The translations under genes were made by a program, and so were the position numbers. Shown here one piece after another: positions 1-13,831 of a stretch of 64,000 nucleotides of DNA. A model generated the notes under the pieces. The model was not told the DNA's origin. It did not search any database and saw only the letters and a list, made by a program, of their open reading frames with translations. The DNA is from Pampus argenteus (lineage: Eukaryota; Chordata; Actinopteri; Scombriformes; Stromateidae): NCBI GenBank assembly GCA_036937835.1, contig CM072877.1, positions 8,934,501-8,998,500 on the forward strand. Direction: 5' to 3'. Each line of letters starts with the position of its first letter. Position 1 is the first letter of the stretch.

Positions 1-379
1 ATGGCTGATGTGTCATGTTTCTTCCAGGGAGGAGAAATACATTTGTCATCATTAAGATGTTTGTGATATTGTTTTTCAGTGTCACTGACATATTGTCTAT
101 TTTTCACCGGAGCAGAGTTGAAGGATCATGCTGTGTGGTTTTTGCGTGTTTAAGTAGTTTTGACTTTCTGTCATCAGTTTTTAGTCACTATGCTTTAAAA
201 AAAACAAATTCCAGAGATTTGATGAATCAGGAAAGATAGTGAACATGATGTCATCCATGTTTGCGTTGTCAAAGTCACATTAGTGGTAATATACTTGATT
301 TTATGATCATTTTAAAGAGTGTGCTTCTGAAAACCTTTCGAAACATTTTCAACTTGCATCAAGTCTCACTTTCTTCCTA

Positions 380-411
380 CCCCCCCCCCCCCCCCCCCCC
401 CCCTCTCTCTC
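380..411 (+). repeat. poly(C) run of 24 followed by CT repeat
   Basis: 24 consecutive C then TCTCTCTCT. Prone to length error in sequencing. Confidence 0.95.
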
Positions 412-557
412 TATCCGTTATTTTTTTTTTAAATATGAACTTTATCGCACCGTTGTCACAGCTTACTTTCTGCTTCCTACTGTCTATCATGTTCCTAACC
501 CAGCTATTATCTGTGGTCGCGAGCATGATCCCACTTAAATAAATCAACAGACCAAAA

Positions 558-559
<2 letters not shown>

Positions 560-602
<43 letters not shown>
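560..602. repeat. TA dinucleotide microsatellite
   Basis: About 21 uninterrupted TA units. Confidence 0.97.
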
Positions 603-607
<5 letters not shown>

Positions 608-2019
608 GGCTGGGTGGCTTCCTGTAGTCCTGCAGAAGGATTTTTATTTTCTCCCTTCATGAGTGCTTCCACACACATGCACTGAAGATTAGATTAAAAC
701 GTTGTGTTCAGTAGCTCAGTGTTTACAGTTATTGATAAAGGGGCTTGTGGCGTACACAGTGATGGAGTGTGGTGGTGGTGGTGTCACAGTGATCTAATGG
801 TCTAAAGAAACAAGCTTTTGACTGGAAGTACAGTAAGTTCTTTGAAATGGCAAAAATGAGGTTTTTTTCTTCTGCTCTGTGAGCACAAAAAGGCTTTAAT
901 ATACAGTATATGCAGTGTCAGCAGCAGTGATTCACTGCCAGGTGCTGAGATTTCTGGTTTTCAAACCTTTCTTCTCTCCTTTTCCTCAGTGGTTTGGAAT
1001 AAAGAAGACAGAAGTCCACAAACAAAAAAAAACAACAACATGCACACTGCCTGCCATGTTATGGTTTCTATCAAATCCAGATTGGCAGCCACAGCTGTGC
1101 AAGTTACCACCAAATTCTAAATCTAATTTTCCAAAATTCTCTTTTATGTGACCGAACTATAAAACAATGCCAACACAGTCCAATGCTGTAACTGTTCTGT
1201 TGACAAAGTGCTCTGTGTATGGTTAATTATTATTATTTTTTTTCTGATAGCTGTTTTGGTGCCACCAGTTTCTGTTGCTTCAGGTCATATATTAATATTC
1301 TCAGGTTTTCTGATTAAAAAAATGCTTCAATATTCTGTCCTAGAAACAGTAACTTGGTCATTTACGCTCATAAAGCTCCTCATCCAAATACCAATACCAA
1401 TACTAAAAGTTAGGAAGGGGATTAAAGGGAAATTCTGCTTTTTTTAAACCGGATGTGCTTCTCATAAATGTGGCCACTGTGGCTCTATGGGTCATTACTG
1501 ATACAGCTTTACACATTATAGAGATTTCATGGAAATTAACTAATGCTGCCGAAAGAGGATTCATAGTGACACATGCTACTATTTGAGATTTACACACACC
1601 CACACCCACACACACAAATACACAGAAAACAGGTGACATTGCGGGCCACATACCAGGCATGTTTCTATGCTGACAGTGGTTTGGAGGGTTTTGGCTTGTT
1701 GTTAGCTCTGATTGGTTCTGCTCACAATCTGCCTGAAGACGCACGTGCTTTGTAATAGCAGAGTGAAAGAAATGTGTGTGTGTGGTGGCGATATGTGTGA
1801 GCATGAGGCCGCCGTAATCTTCTTTTCTCACTCAACCCCATGGGTTGATCACTGGTCATATGCTGTGATTATGATACAAACGGTCAGTGTTATGGCATCT
1901 GTGTGCATTTGCTTGGGCGATGGTATGTGTTTTGGCGCTCCGCACTGTCTGACGATGTGACTGCATAGAAGGGCTTTAAGATAATCAAATCATTCACAGA
2001 GGAGCTTGAGCCAACACCT

Positions 2020-2020
<1 letters not shown>

Positions 2021-2053
<33 letters not shown>
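2021..2053. repeat. AC microsatellite
   Basis: About 16 AC units. Confidence 0.97.
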
Positions 2054-2057
<4 letters not shown>

Positions 2058-2479
2058 TCAAGGGTCACGGTGAATTTGACTGACCAGTTGACTCATTGAA
2101 GAGTGATGAAGAGAATCTCTGTTGGTGCCACTCAATTTTTTTTTCCCCTACTAAGAAGCATCAGTGACCAAATCCTATAGTATCAACATTTTCTGTGATC
2201 TTTTTTGCAACAGATCGGTGAAATTCAACTTGATTTGTCAAAACTGAAATCTCAGTCTGACTTTTTTTTGTCAGCAGCAAGAATTACAAGCAGCGACATT
2301 TACTTTAAGAGGAAAGATATTCAAAAACCAATTTGGCACACTTGCAGATGGCAGTTGTACCAGTTGTTTGCAACCTCCAACCAGTTGTTTGCACTGTTAA
2401 TGTTCACACCAAACCAAGTTGTTACCAGCAATCGACTTTTTACTTATTTTTTATGATTTATTATTAGACTTGGTTTACA

Positions 2480-2550
2480 GTTAAGATAACTTGGGTTACG
2501 TTAAGGTTAAGGTTTGGGTTAGGCATGTGGTCGTTAAGGTTAATGTCCTC
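2480..2550 (+). repeat. degenerate GGTTAA-rich patch
   Basis: Repeated variants such as GGGTTACGTTAAGGTTAAGG and GGTTTGGGTTAGG. This type is common in fish genomes, with diverged telomere-like units. Confidence 0.6.
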
Positions 2551-2568
2551 TTAAGTGATGGAAACAAC

Positions 2569-2604
2569 GTGTGTGTGCGCGTGTGTGTGTGTGTGTGTGT
2601 GTGT
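2569..2604. repeat. GT microsatellite
   Basis: GT units with one CGCG interruption. Confidence 0.95.
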
Positions 2605-5070
2605 CTCTATCTCTGCAGAGGATACGCGCTCTATTGTCTTTGGCAAAGCAAACCAAATAAAAGCCAGATTCTGGTTTTGTTTTCCCATCGTTTGACTACA
2701 TTATAAATACGTCCGAATTTATGTGAATGGAGCCAATCTTGTGTCCCACAGTTCTTTATTAAGCCTAAAGGCATATGTAAGTGTGAGATGATCTACGTGT
2801 ACACGCATGCATTCAAGTGTGTGTGTAAGCAACTATGTTAAAAATGTTTACTCTATCTCATCCTGTACTTTGGAGAAGAAATCAGCCATGGCTGGCTTTA
2901 CAGCATCCTGAGAGGAACAAGTGGAGAAGACAGCAGGCAGCAGGGGAGCAGTTGTTATCATCTGTTCAGCAGATGGAAGAAGCTGGACAGGGATTGCTGA
3001 AGGGGTTTACTTTCCGGTCAAACAGCAAAGGCCAAACTTATTTTAACCTTCCCCCCAAAGAAGTTGAACAAAACTTAGAACTCAATGGCAACTTTTACCC
3101 CCACAAGATACTGAAAGACTTTTTTTGTTCTACTTTGGCCACCGTACCACAAAAAAAACAGGCTTTTTTAAAATTACAGCAGATGATTACTACAGCAGAT
3201 TGTGTGTCCAACTGAAAAAAAAAACCTCCCATCTATCAGTACAGCGAAAAATCTGGTATTTTATATCCTCCTCTGTGCTTAAAAAAATGACCTCACTCTG
3301 AAACGGCAGTTGAATTCCAGACTGAACCAAAACACATTACACCGTTGCTCAGAAGATTTACCTTCCCTGTAAACGGTTTGGCATTAGCAAAAAGAAACAA
3401 ATGCGATTTGCTCGGGAATTCGGAAAATTTTAAATGTCATGACGGTGGGTATTGTAAAACTGTTGATGCCTCACAGATACCTTTCTTGAATGCTGCACAT
3501 TCAAACGATTATACGCTGGTATACTGTGGTGCAAACACAACAAAAAGTGTCTCTCAGTCATCAACTAGCCAGACTTCTAATATGTGAGCCTTAAAAAATA
3601 AAAGCTGATATTTTTTCCCCAAACTGTTTAATTTTTCTGTGATCCTTTTTAGGGGTTGCAGCTAAAGAGCAGCTGTTTCTACAATCATGTCATATTTAGG
3701 TGTTTTCATTTCTCTTTAAGTGTGTGTGTTCACATAAAAAAAACAACAAAAAACTGTAAATTTCTAGATAAAATAACATCTTTGTAAATTGTTTATACTG
3801 ATACTGAGAAACTCTTGAGAAAGGGCGTGACAATATTTGGTTTAATTCCTAAAGAATCCTCTCCTGTTTTCAGATGAAGTCACTTATCAAGATTTGGGAA
3901 AGGTTTGTGCTTAATTATAGGATTTTTGTTTTTTTAAGCGATAGTAGCAAGCGTTATTCTCATGACTCACTTCTCTGTCATAGTATATCATGGAACACTC
4001 ACTGCAAAAAGGTAGAAGAAAAATCCCCCACCAACTGTTATACAACGGAAAAATATAGTGAAAGGGAGTAATGTTTTCCTAATGCAGGTCATGTAGCTCA
4101 GTCAAAATATAAACTATATCAACTCTTTAATAATTGACACTATACTACTGAGAAGGAGCATGAACACCAAATATCTTAAATGTGGTTATTGTAATAATCA
4201 GGGAAGAACTCATTCACTTAATGTTTAGCCTATCTCTATGGGAACACCTGCAGATGAGACTCAAGCACTACCTGCCTCTACTGTGCAAAAAACGAATTAT
4301 GTTCATGCGGAGCCAAACAGCAGCAAAAATGAGCTGTTCTCCAGTTTTATACACACTATAAGCTACAGAGCACATTCTACTGTCCATTGCTTTGAGTTAA
4401 GTGCGGAGTAAAGACAACAGAGGCAACAGGATGAGATAACACAGCACACACGAGACAAATCACATGGAATCCTTTGCTATGTTTTGTCTAGGATCCCCCC
4501 CTCCCTTTACACACAAGTCTGTCACCGTGCAATAATATGACCAAAACCTAATCTTTTGCACTTATACTTCTCACCCAGTGTGAATCACATCATTACTGTG
4601 AACTGGAGGAGGAAGTAGGAGGCTGAGAGTTTTTCCCAGTTTGTGTAAAGCGGGAAATCTTACAATAACATTAATACAGCAGGGGATCTATTTATTCTGG
4701 ATGTAGATCTGGTCATCAAGACGCTAATGTAGTCATGTTCAGAGGTCAGATTCTGCTCATATTTTCAGTGCAAGGTAAAGTAGTGTAAAGAAGTGTAAAT
4801 GCTCACCTTCCTCTAAACATATCCTGAAAGCTTTTTAAGTAGTTTCCCACCAAATTAGCCGAGATGAAGAACTCACAGAGTAGACACATCTGGTCTAGCC
4901 TTGCTACCATTTTCCTCAGAAAATTATTTTTTATTGTTTATTGTGGAACTCACTCACACACTACAGAGATACAGTACATAACTAGAAAGATAGAGGTTGC
5001 TTGCTAGATAAAGATGGATAGATGGATAGATGGAAAGGAGAGGAGGAGAAGGAGAATATCTCTTTCTTAC

Positions 5071-5817
5071 CCAACACAATCACCACGGTTTTCAGCAACG
5101 ACATCATGGTGTCTCGGTTGCGTCGTGGTCCAGAGCTGTGCCTCGACATCCTCATGGTCCTCTGGCGTACATAGACAAAGATGTGTGCATACAGTGTCAC
5201 CATGACAACGAACGTCACCAGGTTAAACACTGCCCAGAAGATCAAGTAGGAGTTGCTGTAAAGCGGTGCCATGTTGGAACAAGATTTAATATCACAGATA
5301 CAGTTCCAGCCCACACTGGGGATGGCCCCCATGATTATAGACATGGTCCAGATTATGACGATCACCACCACCACACGGCGGTTGCTCATGCGCGTGTGTA
5401 GCTGCATTCGGAACACGGTGATGTGGCGCTCGATGGCGATGGCAAGCAGGTTGGCCACCGATGCTGTCAGGCTGGTGTCAATCAAGCCTTGACGCAGCAG
5501 CCACGTGGAAACAGTAAGACGCCTTGTGTTCGGTCCCGTGTTGAACATCAAGTAGAAGTAGGCCAGTCCGGCAAAGAAGTCAGCAGCTGCCAGGTTGGCC
5601 ATTAGGTAGTAGATGGGGAAGTGGAATCTCCTGTTGACATAGATTGCGATCATCACCAGAAGGTTGGCGAGCATGATGAAGATGCACACGGTGATGCCCA
5701 GGCCCATCACCAGCTTGCTGACTGTGTTCCAGTCAGTAGCGAGGTACTTGCCACTGCGGTTGTAGAAGAAGGCAATGGTCTCATTGTAGTAGCACTGTTC
5801 CTCGTCCATGGTGCTTT
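5071..5817 (-). CDS. lpar1: lysophosphatidic acid receptor 1, main coding exon (TM1 to start of TM6)
   Basis: Class A GPCR of the plasma membrane that binds extracellular lysophosphatidic acid and signals through Gi/o, Gq and G12/13 (family knowledge). The exon opens after a CTCCTTTCAG acceptor (AG at 5818-5819), has ATG at 5809, and ends at a G|GTAAG donor (GT at 5070-5069), giving 246 residues plus one base (phase 1). Visible: N-glycosylation sites N9 (NET) and N17 (NRS); TM1 about 33-57; LMANLAAADFF in TM2; R106-Q107, matching the LPA headgroup contacts R124/Q125 of human LPAR1; ERH in place of DRY at 127-129; ECL2 cysteines 170, 172 and 177; a basic third loop with RQRTMRMSRHSSGPRRNR; and the first TM6 residues VVIVL. 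Compared with my memory of human LPAR1 it lacks the first 18 residues, so the start resembles the short isoform. The final exon (TM6-TM7 and tail) is absent from 1-5070. Longer open frames on either side are intron read-through. Confidence 0.97.
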
Positions 5818-6464
5818 CTGAAAGGAGAACAAAGATAACATTAAGGCATTGGGGCGATTTCATCAGTAGATCACATCCAGTTGTTTTTTCTCCAATTAGC
5901 GACTGAAGCGGACTGTCGTGATTGTTTATAAGATCGTAAAAGATAGATTAAAATAAGCAATGGAAAAGGTTTTCAGATGACCAAGTAGCTCAGTGATTTA
6001 CTTGAGTTTCTTAGAAATTTAACTGATATCAGCGGAGGCTATCTACAGTGCGTTTGTGAGGAGTGTATAGGCATGTGTGTTTGTGTTAGAATCATAGATT
6101 TTCTCTATTTGTCCGGAGTCATGGAAAGGAAGCAGTCTCTCCATGAAATCATTAAATGGCCATTATATGGCAAGAAAAGTGTACTTAAGCTACCATTTAA
6201 AGCAAGATAGGTGCATATTTGAAATATGTACTTGGAAGGTTTCAGGATAATTAAAATAAACCAACCAACATAATCGCTTCTGTGTTCATTGTTCTGACCA
6301 CATGTGCCGGTTTTATACTTCAGTCAAGAATGAGCTAAACTATATTTTCTGAAGAAAAGTATATATTCCTCTTTCATAACATTCAACACAATGCAGTGCT
6401 TCAGAGTGCTTAATCCGGTTTCTGAAACTGAAATGAAAAAAACAAAAAAAAACTTTGGATTTAG

Positions 6465-6467
<3 letters not shown>

Positions 6468-6502
<35 letters not shown>
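6468..6502. repeat. GT microsatellite
   Basis: About 17 GT units. Similar arrays follow at 6669-6693, 6892-6921 (AC), 6950-6971 and 7052-7095. Confidence 0.95.
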
Positions 6503-6503
<1 letters not shown>

Positions 6504-6891
6504 TGCCTTGAGTGTTTCACGTAATGAAAACTGTGTTTGTTAAGACAGGAACAGCAGCTTTATAAGAGCAAAAGGTCTAAAAACAATTGTTAGAAAACAA
6601 AACTTGTATTGTCTACGAGGGCGGAGTGTAATATGTTTGTTTGCCTGCTATGTGTGTGAAGCTGTGGCTGTGTGTGTGTGTGTGTGTGTGTGTATGAATC
6701 TATGTGTAGGCACATACACAGGCAGGCACCTAAGCTCCTGTGTGAATAAACTCCAGTGTGATATGAGGCTGAAACATGTTTTTTTTTCTCCATCTGGTAG
6801 AGCTTTATGAGTGTTCCTACTTTTCAAAAAAATGCATCAGAGGAAACTGACAAAACTAAGCAGCAACAGCAGCAACATGACACTTTGAGTC

Positions 6892-6925
<34 letters not shown>

Positions 6926-8166
6926 AAAACACTGCTCACAGGAACGCCTGTGTGTGTGTGTGTGTGTGTGTAATAAGCTCCAGTCCCACACAGATGCTGG
7001 TTAGTCTCTCTTATACACCCCAGACCGGAAACAGGACCTCAGGGCTACAGGAGAGTGTGTGTGTGTGAGGCAGTGTGTGTGTGTGTGTGTGTGTGGGTCA
7101 AAGGCCAGTGTTTTCATGGAAAACTCTCTGTCATGATTTACTTTCTAATATGACTGTTCCAATCCTCCAAGCCTCCTTTTCTCTCTGCAGTGAGACAGCA
7201 AAAAAAAAACAACAACAAAAAAAAAACGTCACTCTACCTAAACTGAATTTAAAACATTTCTTTTCCTCCCACTTAGATTAATTTTCAATGTTGTAAAAAA
7301 CTATCACAACCCCCACATGGAAAATAAGAGATACTCCTGGGAAACAAGGCTATGCTGAAAGCTATTAAAGCTAAAGTTTGCCAAAAAATATTTTCATATT
7401 TTCTCGCACCTTAACTGCAAAGGAGCATTAAATCTCATTGGTAATATACTGTTTTGATGGCCTCTATATACAAGACATGTTACATAATGTAGACGGCTCG
7501 TTTTGCCAGTAGCTGAAACCATAATTTGTTCCATAGCACACCATGCTATGAAATCCCAAATTTAGCACGTTTATTAACCTTAATCCATGCCAAAAGCAAT
7601 ACTGCCCATCCACTAGTATAGTACCCTTTAGCCAAAACGGGTGTGTATTAGACATGGCAGTTCACCAATAACAGTATACGTTCTAATCAATTAAATAGTT
7701 TTCTGGACTCTGTTTATATCTCCAATTTCCTGCAGCGGGCTGATAACAATCTCCATCTGCAGCAATGTTTGCTTGGAGTGGACGTAAAATGTATGTTTTT
7801 TTTTTTCATATCTATTTGAGTTTGTTTTATCATTACTTACATCCAGAAAAAAAACAAAAACCCAGTAAGTCAGCCATTAGCAGCACTGAAAGGAGCAGCT
7901 GAGTGACAGCAGCAACACTAATGCAGGATAGATCCGTAATAAAAAAGCATCTGTGACAACTACCGCAGCAGATGAAAGCCCGTCTATTCTGCTTGTCATC
8001 TGCGGTTTATGGCCATTACATGTCTGGAGGGAACAGTCATTGGGGCATTAGATGCCTAAGGCGAATAGTCAGTACTTGAAAATGGAGGAAGTGTCAGTGG
8101 CCTCTCAGTACACATTCCCGACACTTTCATCAGACTCTTGGAGCCTGCAGAGAGAGAGATCCTGTC

Positions 8167-8168
<2 letters not shown>

Positions 8169-8205
<37 letters not shown>

Positions 8206-8212
8206 GTGTGTT
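8169..8212. repeat. GT microsatellite
   Basis: About 20 GT units with a single GC interruption. Further GT arrays lie at 8380-8401 and 8550-8580. Confidence 0.95.
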
Positions 8213-8548
8213 TGTAACAGCCAGTGGGTGGGTCTTGTAAAAAGGGGAAAGATTGAGCAAGAAAAGAAGACACAGAAAGAGGGGATTTCAGATTCCTGTG
8301 TTAGTGCATCTGGGTGTATACTGTATGTCGACTATTGAAGAGATAGTTTGAATGACTAAAGTTGTTGGAGTGTTTTAGTGTGTGTGTGTGTGTGTGTGTG
8401 TCAGGGCGGAACACTTGCAAATAAGCATCTGTACAATGTGTTGAACCACAGGTGTTAAAGACAGAGACCAAATTCTTACTGTGGCTACACACACCATCTT
8501 CCTGCTTGTTAGTAATGTGTGATAAAGTCTGGCTGTGTGAAGAGAATA

Positions 8549-8581
<33 letters not shown>

Positions 8582-9293
8582 TAATAAGCTATGAAAGGAC
8601 CACCCTGGAATCCACACAAGTGAGGTCATTACTGAAGCTTCAGCACTAGGGCTGCACCCGTGTATTCATAACATATGCCTAATTAAAAAACACACAAATT
8701 CATATCATAGTCACTCTCTCACTGTTACACACATACATACTTAATCATGTTTGCTACTGAGCAAAAAAAAACATATATCTCGACTAAATACACCGCTACA
8801 CCAATATGTATTGCCTTTTTGAAGTTTTAACTTCAGTTAAATGAGACACTCCCTTACAGCATGAGATTATTTCTATAACTCAGGAGTTGTTCAAAGCTGC
8901 CAACATTCAGGACAAGGCAATAAGTTATCAGCCACAGTTGTGGTTGATTTCACCCCACATTGCGCGTTGAAAACAGCTCATCTTTAAGGAGTTATAGGAC
9001 TCCCTAGAAACAGCACTCATACACAGATGATTATCCTGATGAAAGTAATAAAGTACAAAAAGGTCCTGGAGATCATTAAAATATATATATATTTTTTTGT
9101 TGACATTTCATGGCAACAGTCTAAATGCATTATGTGCAAACTTGATATTTTGGATTTAACGTGTCACAAGAGGAGAGAGCCATAAAATGTGATTTTACAT
9201 TGTATAGCATTGGGACCAGTTGTTGAGGTACAGTATCACAGTTAAAACCCAGTAAAGTTTGGACTGGTTGTGGCAGTTTTAAGAATCCCTTTC

Positions 9294-9294
<1 letters not shown>

Positions 9295-9329
<35 letters not shown>
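9295..9329. repeat. TA microsatellite
   Basis: About 17 TA units followed by a short GATA run. Confidence 0.95.
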
Positions 9330-9331
<2 letters not shown>

Positions 9332-10849
9332 CAGATAGATAGATAATACAAATGTATGGGTGGATGGATGAGAACATCCAACATCCACATACTGAGTCCT
9401 TAAGGCAAAAAATACCCAAAATTTGCATCTGGACATTACATTAAGCCAAAAGCTAATATTGACAGTGAACCATTCCTCCATCACTTCAACCACTACTCTA
9501 CAATTACTACTCCAAAAGACATCATCAGTGCAATGTCGTCTGTCTTTTCTTACCATTGGTCAAACACATACCATACCAGTAGAGAAGTTAAAAAAGGTCT
9601 TCTCCCAGCACCTTAACAATCCATCATCCAACCTTCTGGCTATTAATACAATTCTGAGAAGAATCAAGCTCTCAGGGGATCGCCACTGAATATAAAGTTT
9701 GACCACTGATCTGGGATCTCTATATCGAGATATATTCCACACTGCAAAAGATGGAAATTTGACCACGTCCTACATAATTTTAAAAAAGTACAGAGTTTTT
9801 TTCTTTTCATTTTTTTTCATTTTTGAACCAATAAGAACTAACTTGAACTGATTGTTTGCGTGTAAAAGTCCACAGATCCTTCATGTTAAATGAATGAGCT
9901 AAAGGCTTTCATATTGATATATAGTTTCAATGGGAATCATGTTAGGACATTTTATGGAGAAAAGAGCACATTTTCCCACTTTGCAGCTTCAGACAAATAT
10001 GCTAATGTTTTATGATGCAAAATGTGTTTCCTGTAGTCCATTAGTTGGGCATCTCAGTGGAATTCTGAGCTTTGTGGTTTCTAGGTTTGAAAGAATGATT
10101 AATTATCATACAAAATCCACAGAGCTCACAAGGGTGATTACAGTTATGCATAAGTTATAAGACTGAGCGTCACATATGGAGCCTGATCATGATTTTTAAT
10201 ATGCGAAACCATTTTTGGAATATATAAAAAAAACAAAAAACAGACTTTGATGTAAATGAGTTATGAGTAATGGAGGATACATCTGAAAGTGATAGAAACT
10301 GTCTGTGGGCTCTGCTTGTCCTGCCTGGGTTTAGTTCAGCTCTGACTCACAATAGGTAATAATTAGTTTCTTGCACTTGCAATATATCATGTTAAGTTTG
10401 TAAAGACTATTCTTTTGTGTTATTTTTTTTTTTAAAAGGCATTCATTTTCACTGACCTGACCCTATTCGCCTATCTGCAGAGTTGAGTCCTGAATTTGTA
10501 TTTCCAACATTAATCACAGATATTATGAACCTCTGAATGACTGAAATAACCAGGTTTTATGAGATTGCCTTGCAGGAGCGTGATAGTATTTCACAGTATG
10601 ACCAGTCCAGGATCGGGCCATTTGTTTAAGTGTCACCTTCAAATCGCAATCCAAATTGGGTTAAAACAGCATGTTTATCTTTGCATCTACTGTATTAGCA
10701 TTTTTGAGATACATTTTAATGCAGTGTAGGCATACAAGCTTTATTTTTTAATAAATCTACTAATTTCCACTGCTGAGCTGCTGTGGCAACTTGCATATTA
10801 TATGTACGACACGTAAAACTGAGAAGGCTTTCGTTTCCTGAACTTTCCA

Positions 10850-11450
10850 TACTTCTCCCATCTTTCCTCTCCTCTCTCTTTATCTGTTCTCCTTTCCAGA
10901 CTATATTCTCCTCTTTTTGTACAAAATCCCTGTGCATTCTTTTCTCCTTGTTTCTGTGCTTCCTATGCTGTCCTCCCACTAGACACTGTCCTTCTTTTCA
11001 GTCCCTTCTCTTTCTTTGCTCCTCTCACTTCAGCCCTCTCAATTCTCCTCTGCTATCTTTCCTTTATCATAGCTGATCCTCTCTACCTCACTTTTTTTTC
11101 CTCCTCATTTCCTTTCTCTTTAACTCTTTTCCACACAGCCGTGTCCTGCTCTACATCTGCTAACCCCTACTTTGCACATGTTCTCTGTCGCCCCATACAT
11201 TAACATCTTTTACCTTTCCTCCTTCCTCTTTTCCCTCCTTTCCTCCACTGACCTCTTCACTCCACCTCTCTATTCTCATCTTGCCTCCTCTCTCTATCTC
11301 TCATCTTCCTTTTCTTCAGCTCCCGTCTCCTCCTATCCTCTCCACCTCCACCAGCTCCATACCCCCCACCCCCGTACTCTTTGCCAACTCTCCACAATGC
11401 ACCCATTGTTCCCGTTCTCCCACCCCAGAAAGCAGAGAAACAGGACTTCT
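10850..11450 (+). repeat. long pyrimidine-rich (CT) tract
   Basis: About 600 bp strongly biased to C and T on the plus strand (TCCTCT, CTTTCC and similar), with few purines. Open frames across it are compositional artefacts. Confidence 0.8.
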
Positions 11451-13831
11451 ACAACCCAGAATACACACAACCACTCGCACACACATAGGCTTTCATTCTC
11501 TAACGTTCTCTTTAACATCATGCACGAGTACACGTGAACCACACACACACTTACTCACTCACTAACACATACTCTCCAACTGTTGCTGTGTACCAGCAGA
11601 GCTCAGTACAAGGGTTGGATTGAGAGTTGGTGTTGAGTCATGTGTGACTGCAGCCGTGATGGGCTGATTCACATCTCGTCAGTAGATGATACCCTTCCAC
11701 CCACTTAAGCACTTCCATCTCTGCACATGAGGACACAACTCAATTACTGTTGATCCTTCACGCCAAATGTTATATTATAAAGCTATTCATATCATTCATA
11801 TTTTCTATAGGTGATCACATGCAGCTGATGCCAATGTTCACAGCACAATATATCTGCACATTTGATGCAGACAGGAAGTTAAACAAAAACGTAACATACA
11901 GAATAAAAGAAGCAATCCAAAAAACATAGTCCGCTCATGGCAAGTCCTTCATAAAATACATTAAAATACATATCTCCTACACAGCACTGTCCAGCAGTGC
12001 TCATGGAGTACAATGATTGACTGAAGAACATATTTGACTTGACATAACTCAATTTGAGTAAAAGAATCAGCGAAATCTAATTAGAATATAATTTTTGAGA
12101 TTATTATTATAATTGAGAGAAAAGTAGTTTCATAAGTAAACAACTGTTGAATTGAACAGAATAGAATGTTTTTATTGGATTACACAATAATTTGACTTGA
12201 CTCAACACAACAGAAACGAGTTGAATTAGAGGAATTAAAACAATTGAAAAAAACGTGGTGGACTTTAAAAGATAAATATTAATCATACAGTTGCAGCAGC
12301 ACAATCAAAATTTTATCAAACCACTAATAGAGGCATTTCTGAATCATTTGCTCTCGTAAGAAGTCTGACAAAATCATGTTTTATTCCCCAAGGTGAAGGA
12401 GTTAACTTGTTGCTGCTAAATTACACACAGCGCTGCACAGACAGACTAAGTGGGTTTCACAGTGGCTTCTGGTTTGTCCAAAGCCACTGGAAACAATGTT
12501 TTATTTCTTAATAACAGCCAGAATCATAAATAACATATAAAAGGCATTTTAATTTGGCTATAAATTTCTCCTGGGATCATAGCTTGGGAAAGCCTGGTGA
12601 CAACCGAAATCCAACTCGTGGATTATTATCTGCAGAGCAGCGTATAACACACCCTTTTAGTTTTGCAAATATCCATCTAATAAGCTTCTTTGTTGTAAGA
12701 TCTTTCTGCTATGATCTGTTCCACATGTTTTAGTAAAGCAGGTTTTCAGGCTAAAAGTCAGGAAAAAAAAAAATATAACCATGAATTTAATCCTCGGAAA
12801 ATCTTTAAAAAAAAAAGCAGTTTAAAGCAGGATAAGCGTAAAACTGTACAACACGAATGCATGTTGTGTACTCCTATCTCCTATCTTTTGCTTTTACACC
12901 TGGGACCGATGCAGTGGTGGTCATTGTGTTCTTTCAGGGTGAAGTAGTGTTTCTGGATGCTAGGCACATACTGCTGGTTAAATGATGCTGTGTCTAGACA
13001 GCAAGCATATCAGCCACATTTTCCATGCGCAGGTCACACGTAACAGATACTCTCTCATCTTAATCTATGCAGCACGCCGTACCGCGGCCTGAATCGTTCA
13101 TTCATGCTATTTCCGTGTGTCACTTACCACTGTCATGTGTGGGCTCTGACGGGCTTCCTGTGTGGACAGCTTACAGAGGTTCTGCTGCTCTGACATGCTG
13201 CTTCTGACATGCTGCTCACACAAAATGTGCTGTCTAGACCAGTCTAGAGGTGCTAATCAATAGGAAATACTTTCTCTTTCTCACACGCGTATGCAGTGTC
13301 AACGAGGAACTAAAAAGTACTGGACTAAAATGTGGATGTTGGTTTTGTGGTTTTTTTAGAAGTACTAACCGATCCTATCACAGCATGATGCGAGAAGAAT
13401 TGGGGAAACTCTTCTACAGCTACTTTACATTTACATTTGCTTAACTTAAGTGAGTCAAAGTTAACCACCTCTACCGTACAGTGTGTGTCAGGTTTCTCTG
13501 CAGTTTTTAGTGTTGGGTGTGTTTAGACATCCTCTAATGAAATCACACTATTGGAGACTGATTCCACAGATGACATCAATGTAGGTCTGATGCAATATGG
13601 GATTGCGTCAGCAGTGTGGTCTGCAGAGATTTCAGGGTTTGACTCAAAAGGCGTTCTTCAAATTCATCGCTGAATTGCAGAGTGGTGTCTGCAAGTGTTT
13701 TGGAAAAGTGTCTCTATCCTGGCATACATTTATGCAATAAATTTCTGATTTTGAGCTTTTAGATTGAGAGTAGGCAGTATGACTTGTGGCATTGTTTTTT
13801 TTTTAGATAGTCCCCCAAATCCCACTTTAGG

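Larger units (their letters stand above)
1..5070 (-). other. lpar1: lpar1 intron before the last coding exon (partial)
   Basis: No coding exon is visible on either strand. The expected final lpar1 exon (TM6-TM7 and C-tail) does not appear on the minus strand, so this intron is longer than 5 kb. Contents: a 24-C run, TA and CA/GT microsatellites, a degenerate GGTTAA-rich patch at 2480-2550, and a GATG/GATA tetranucleotide run at 5012-5034 close to the splice donor. A 126-codon plus-strand frame at 2835-3215 shows no recognisable domain. Confidence 0.8.

Noticed and set aside
2835..3215. 126-codon plus-strand open frame in the lpar1 intron
   Set aside because: No domain, no splice-site context, ends in lysine/phenylalanine-rich text from A/T runs. 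Could be chance.
4982..5070. C-terminal extension of the lpar1 frame past VVIVLG
   Set aside because: Begins at a G|GTAAGAAAG donor, and family members continue in TM6 with an exon not present here.
5014..5821. Several plus-strand frames of 60-123 codons across the lpar1 exon
   Set aside because: Antisense shadows of the strongly conserved lpar1 coding sequence.
5810..5863. Upstream in-frame extension MKSPQCLNVIF... before the lpar1 start
   Set aside because: Lies in the intron upstream of the CTCCTTTCAG acceptor; read-through, not protein.
8640..8660. CACTAGGGCTGCAC, similar to the start of a common fish repeat
   Set aside because: Only about 14 bp match; the following sequence does not continue the repeat.
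10783..11565. Overlapping frames of 70-120 codons rich in S, P, L, F
   Set aside because: Products of a pyrimidine-rich tract, open in several frames at once.
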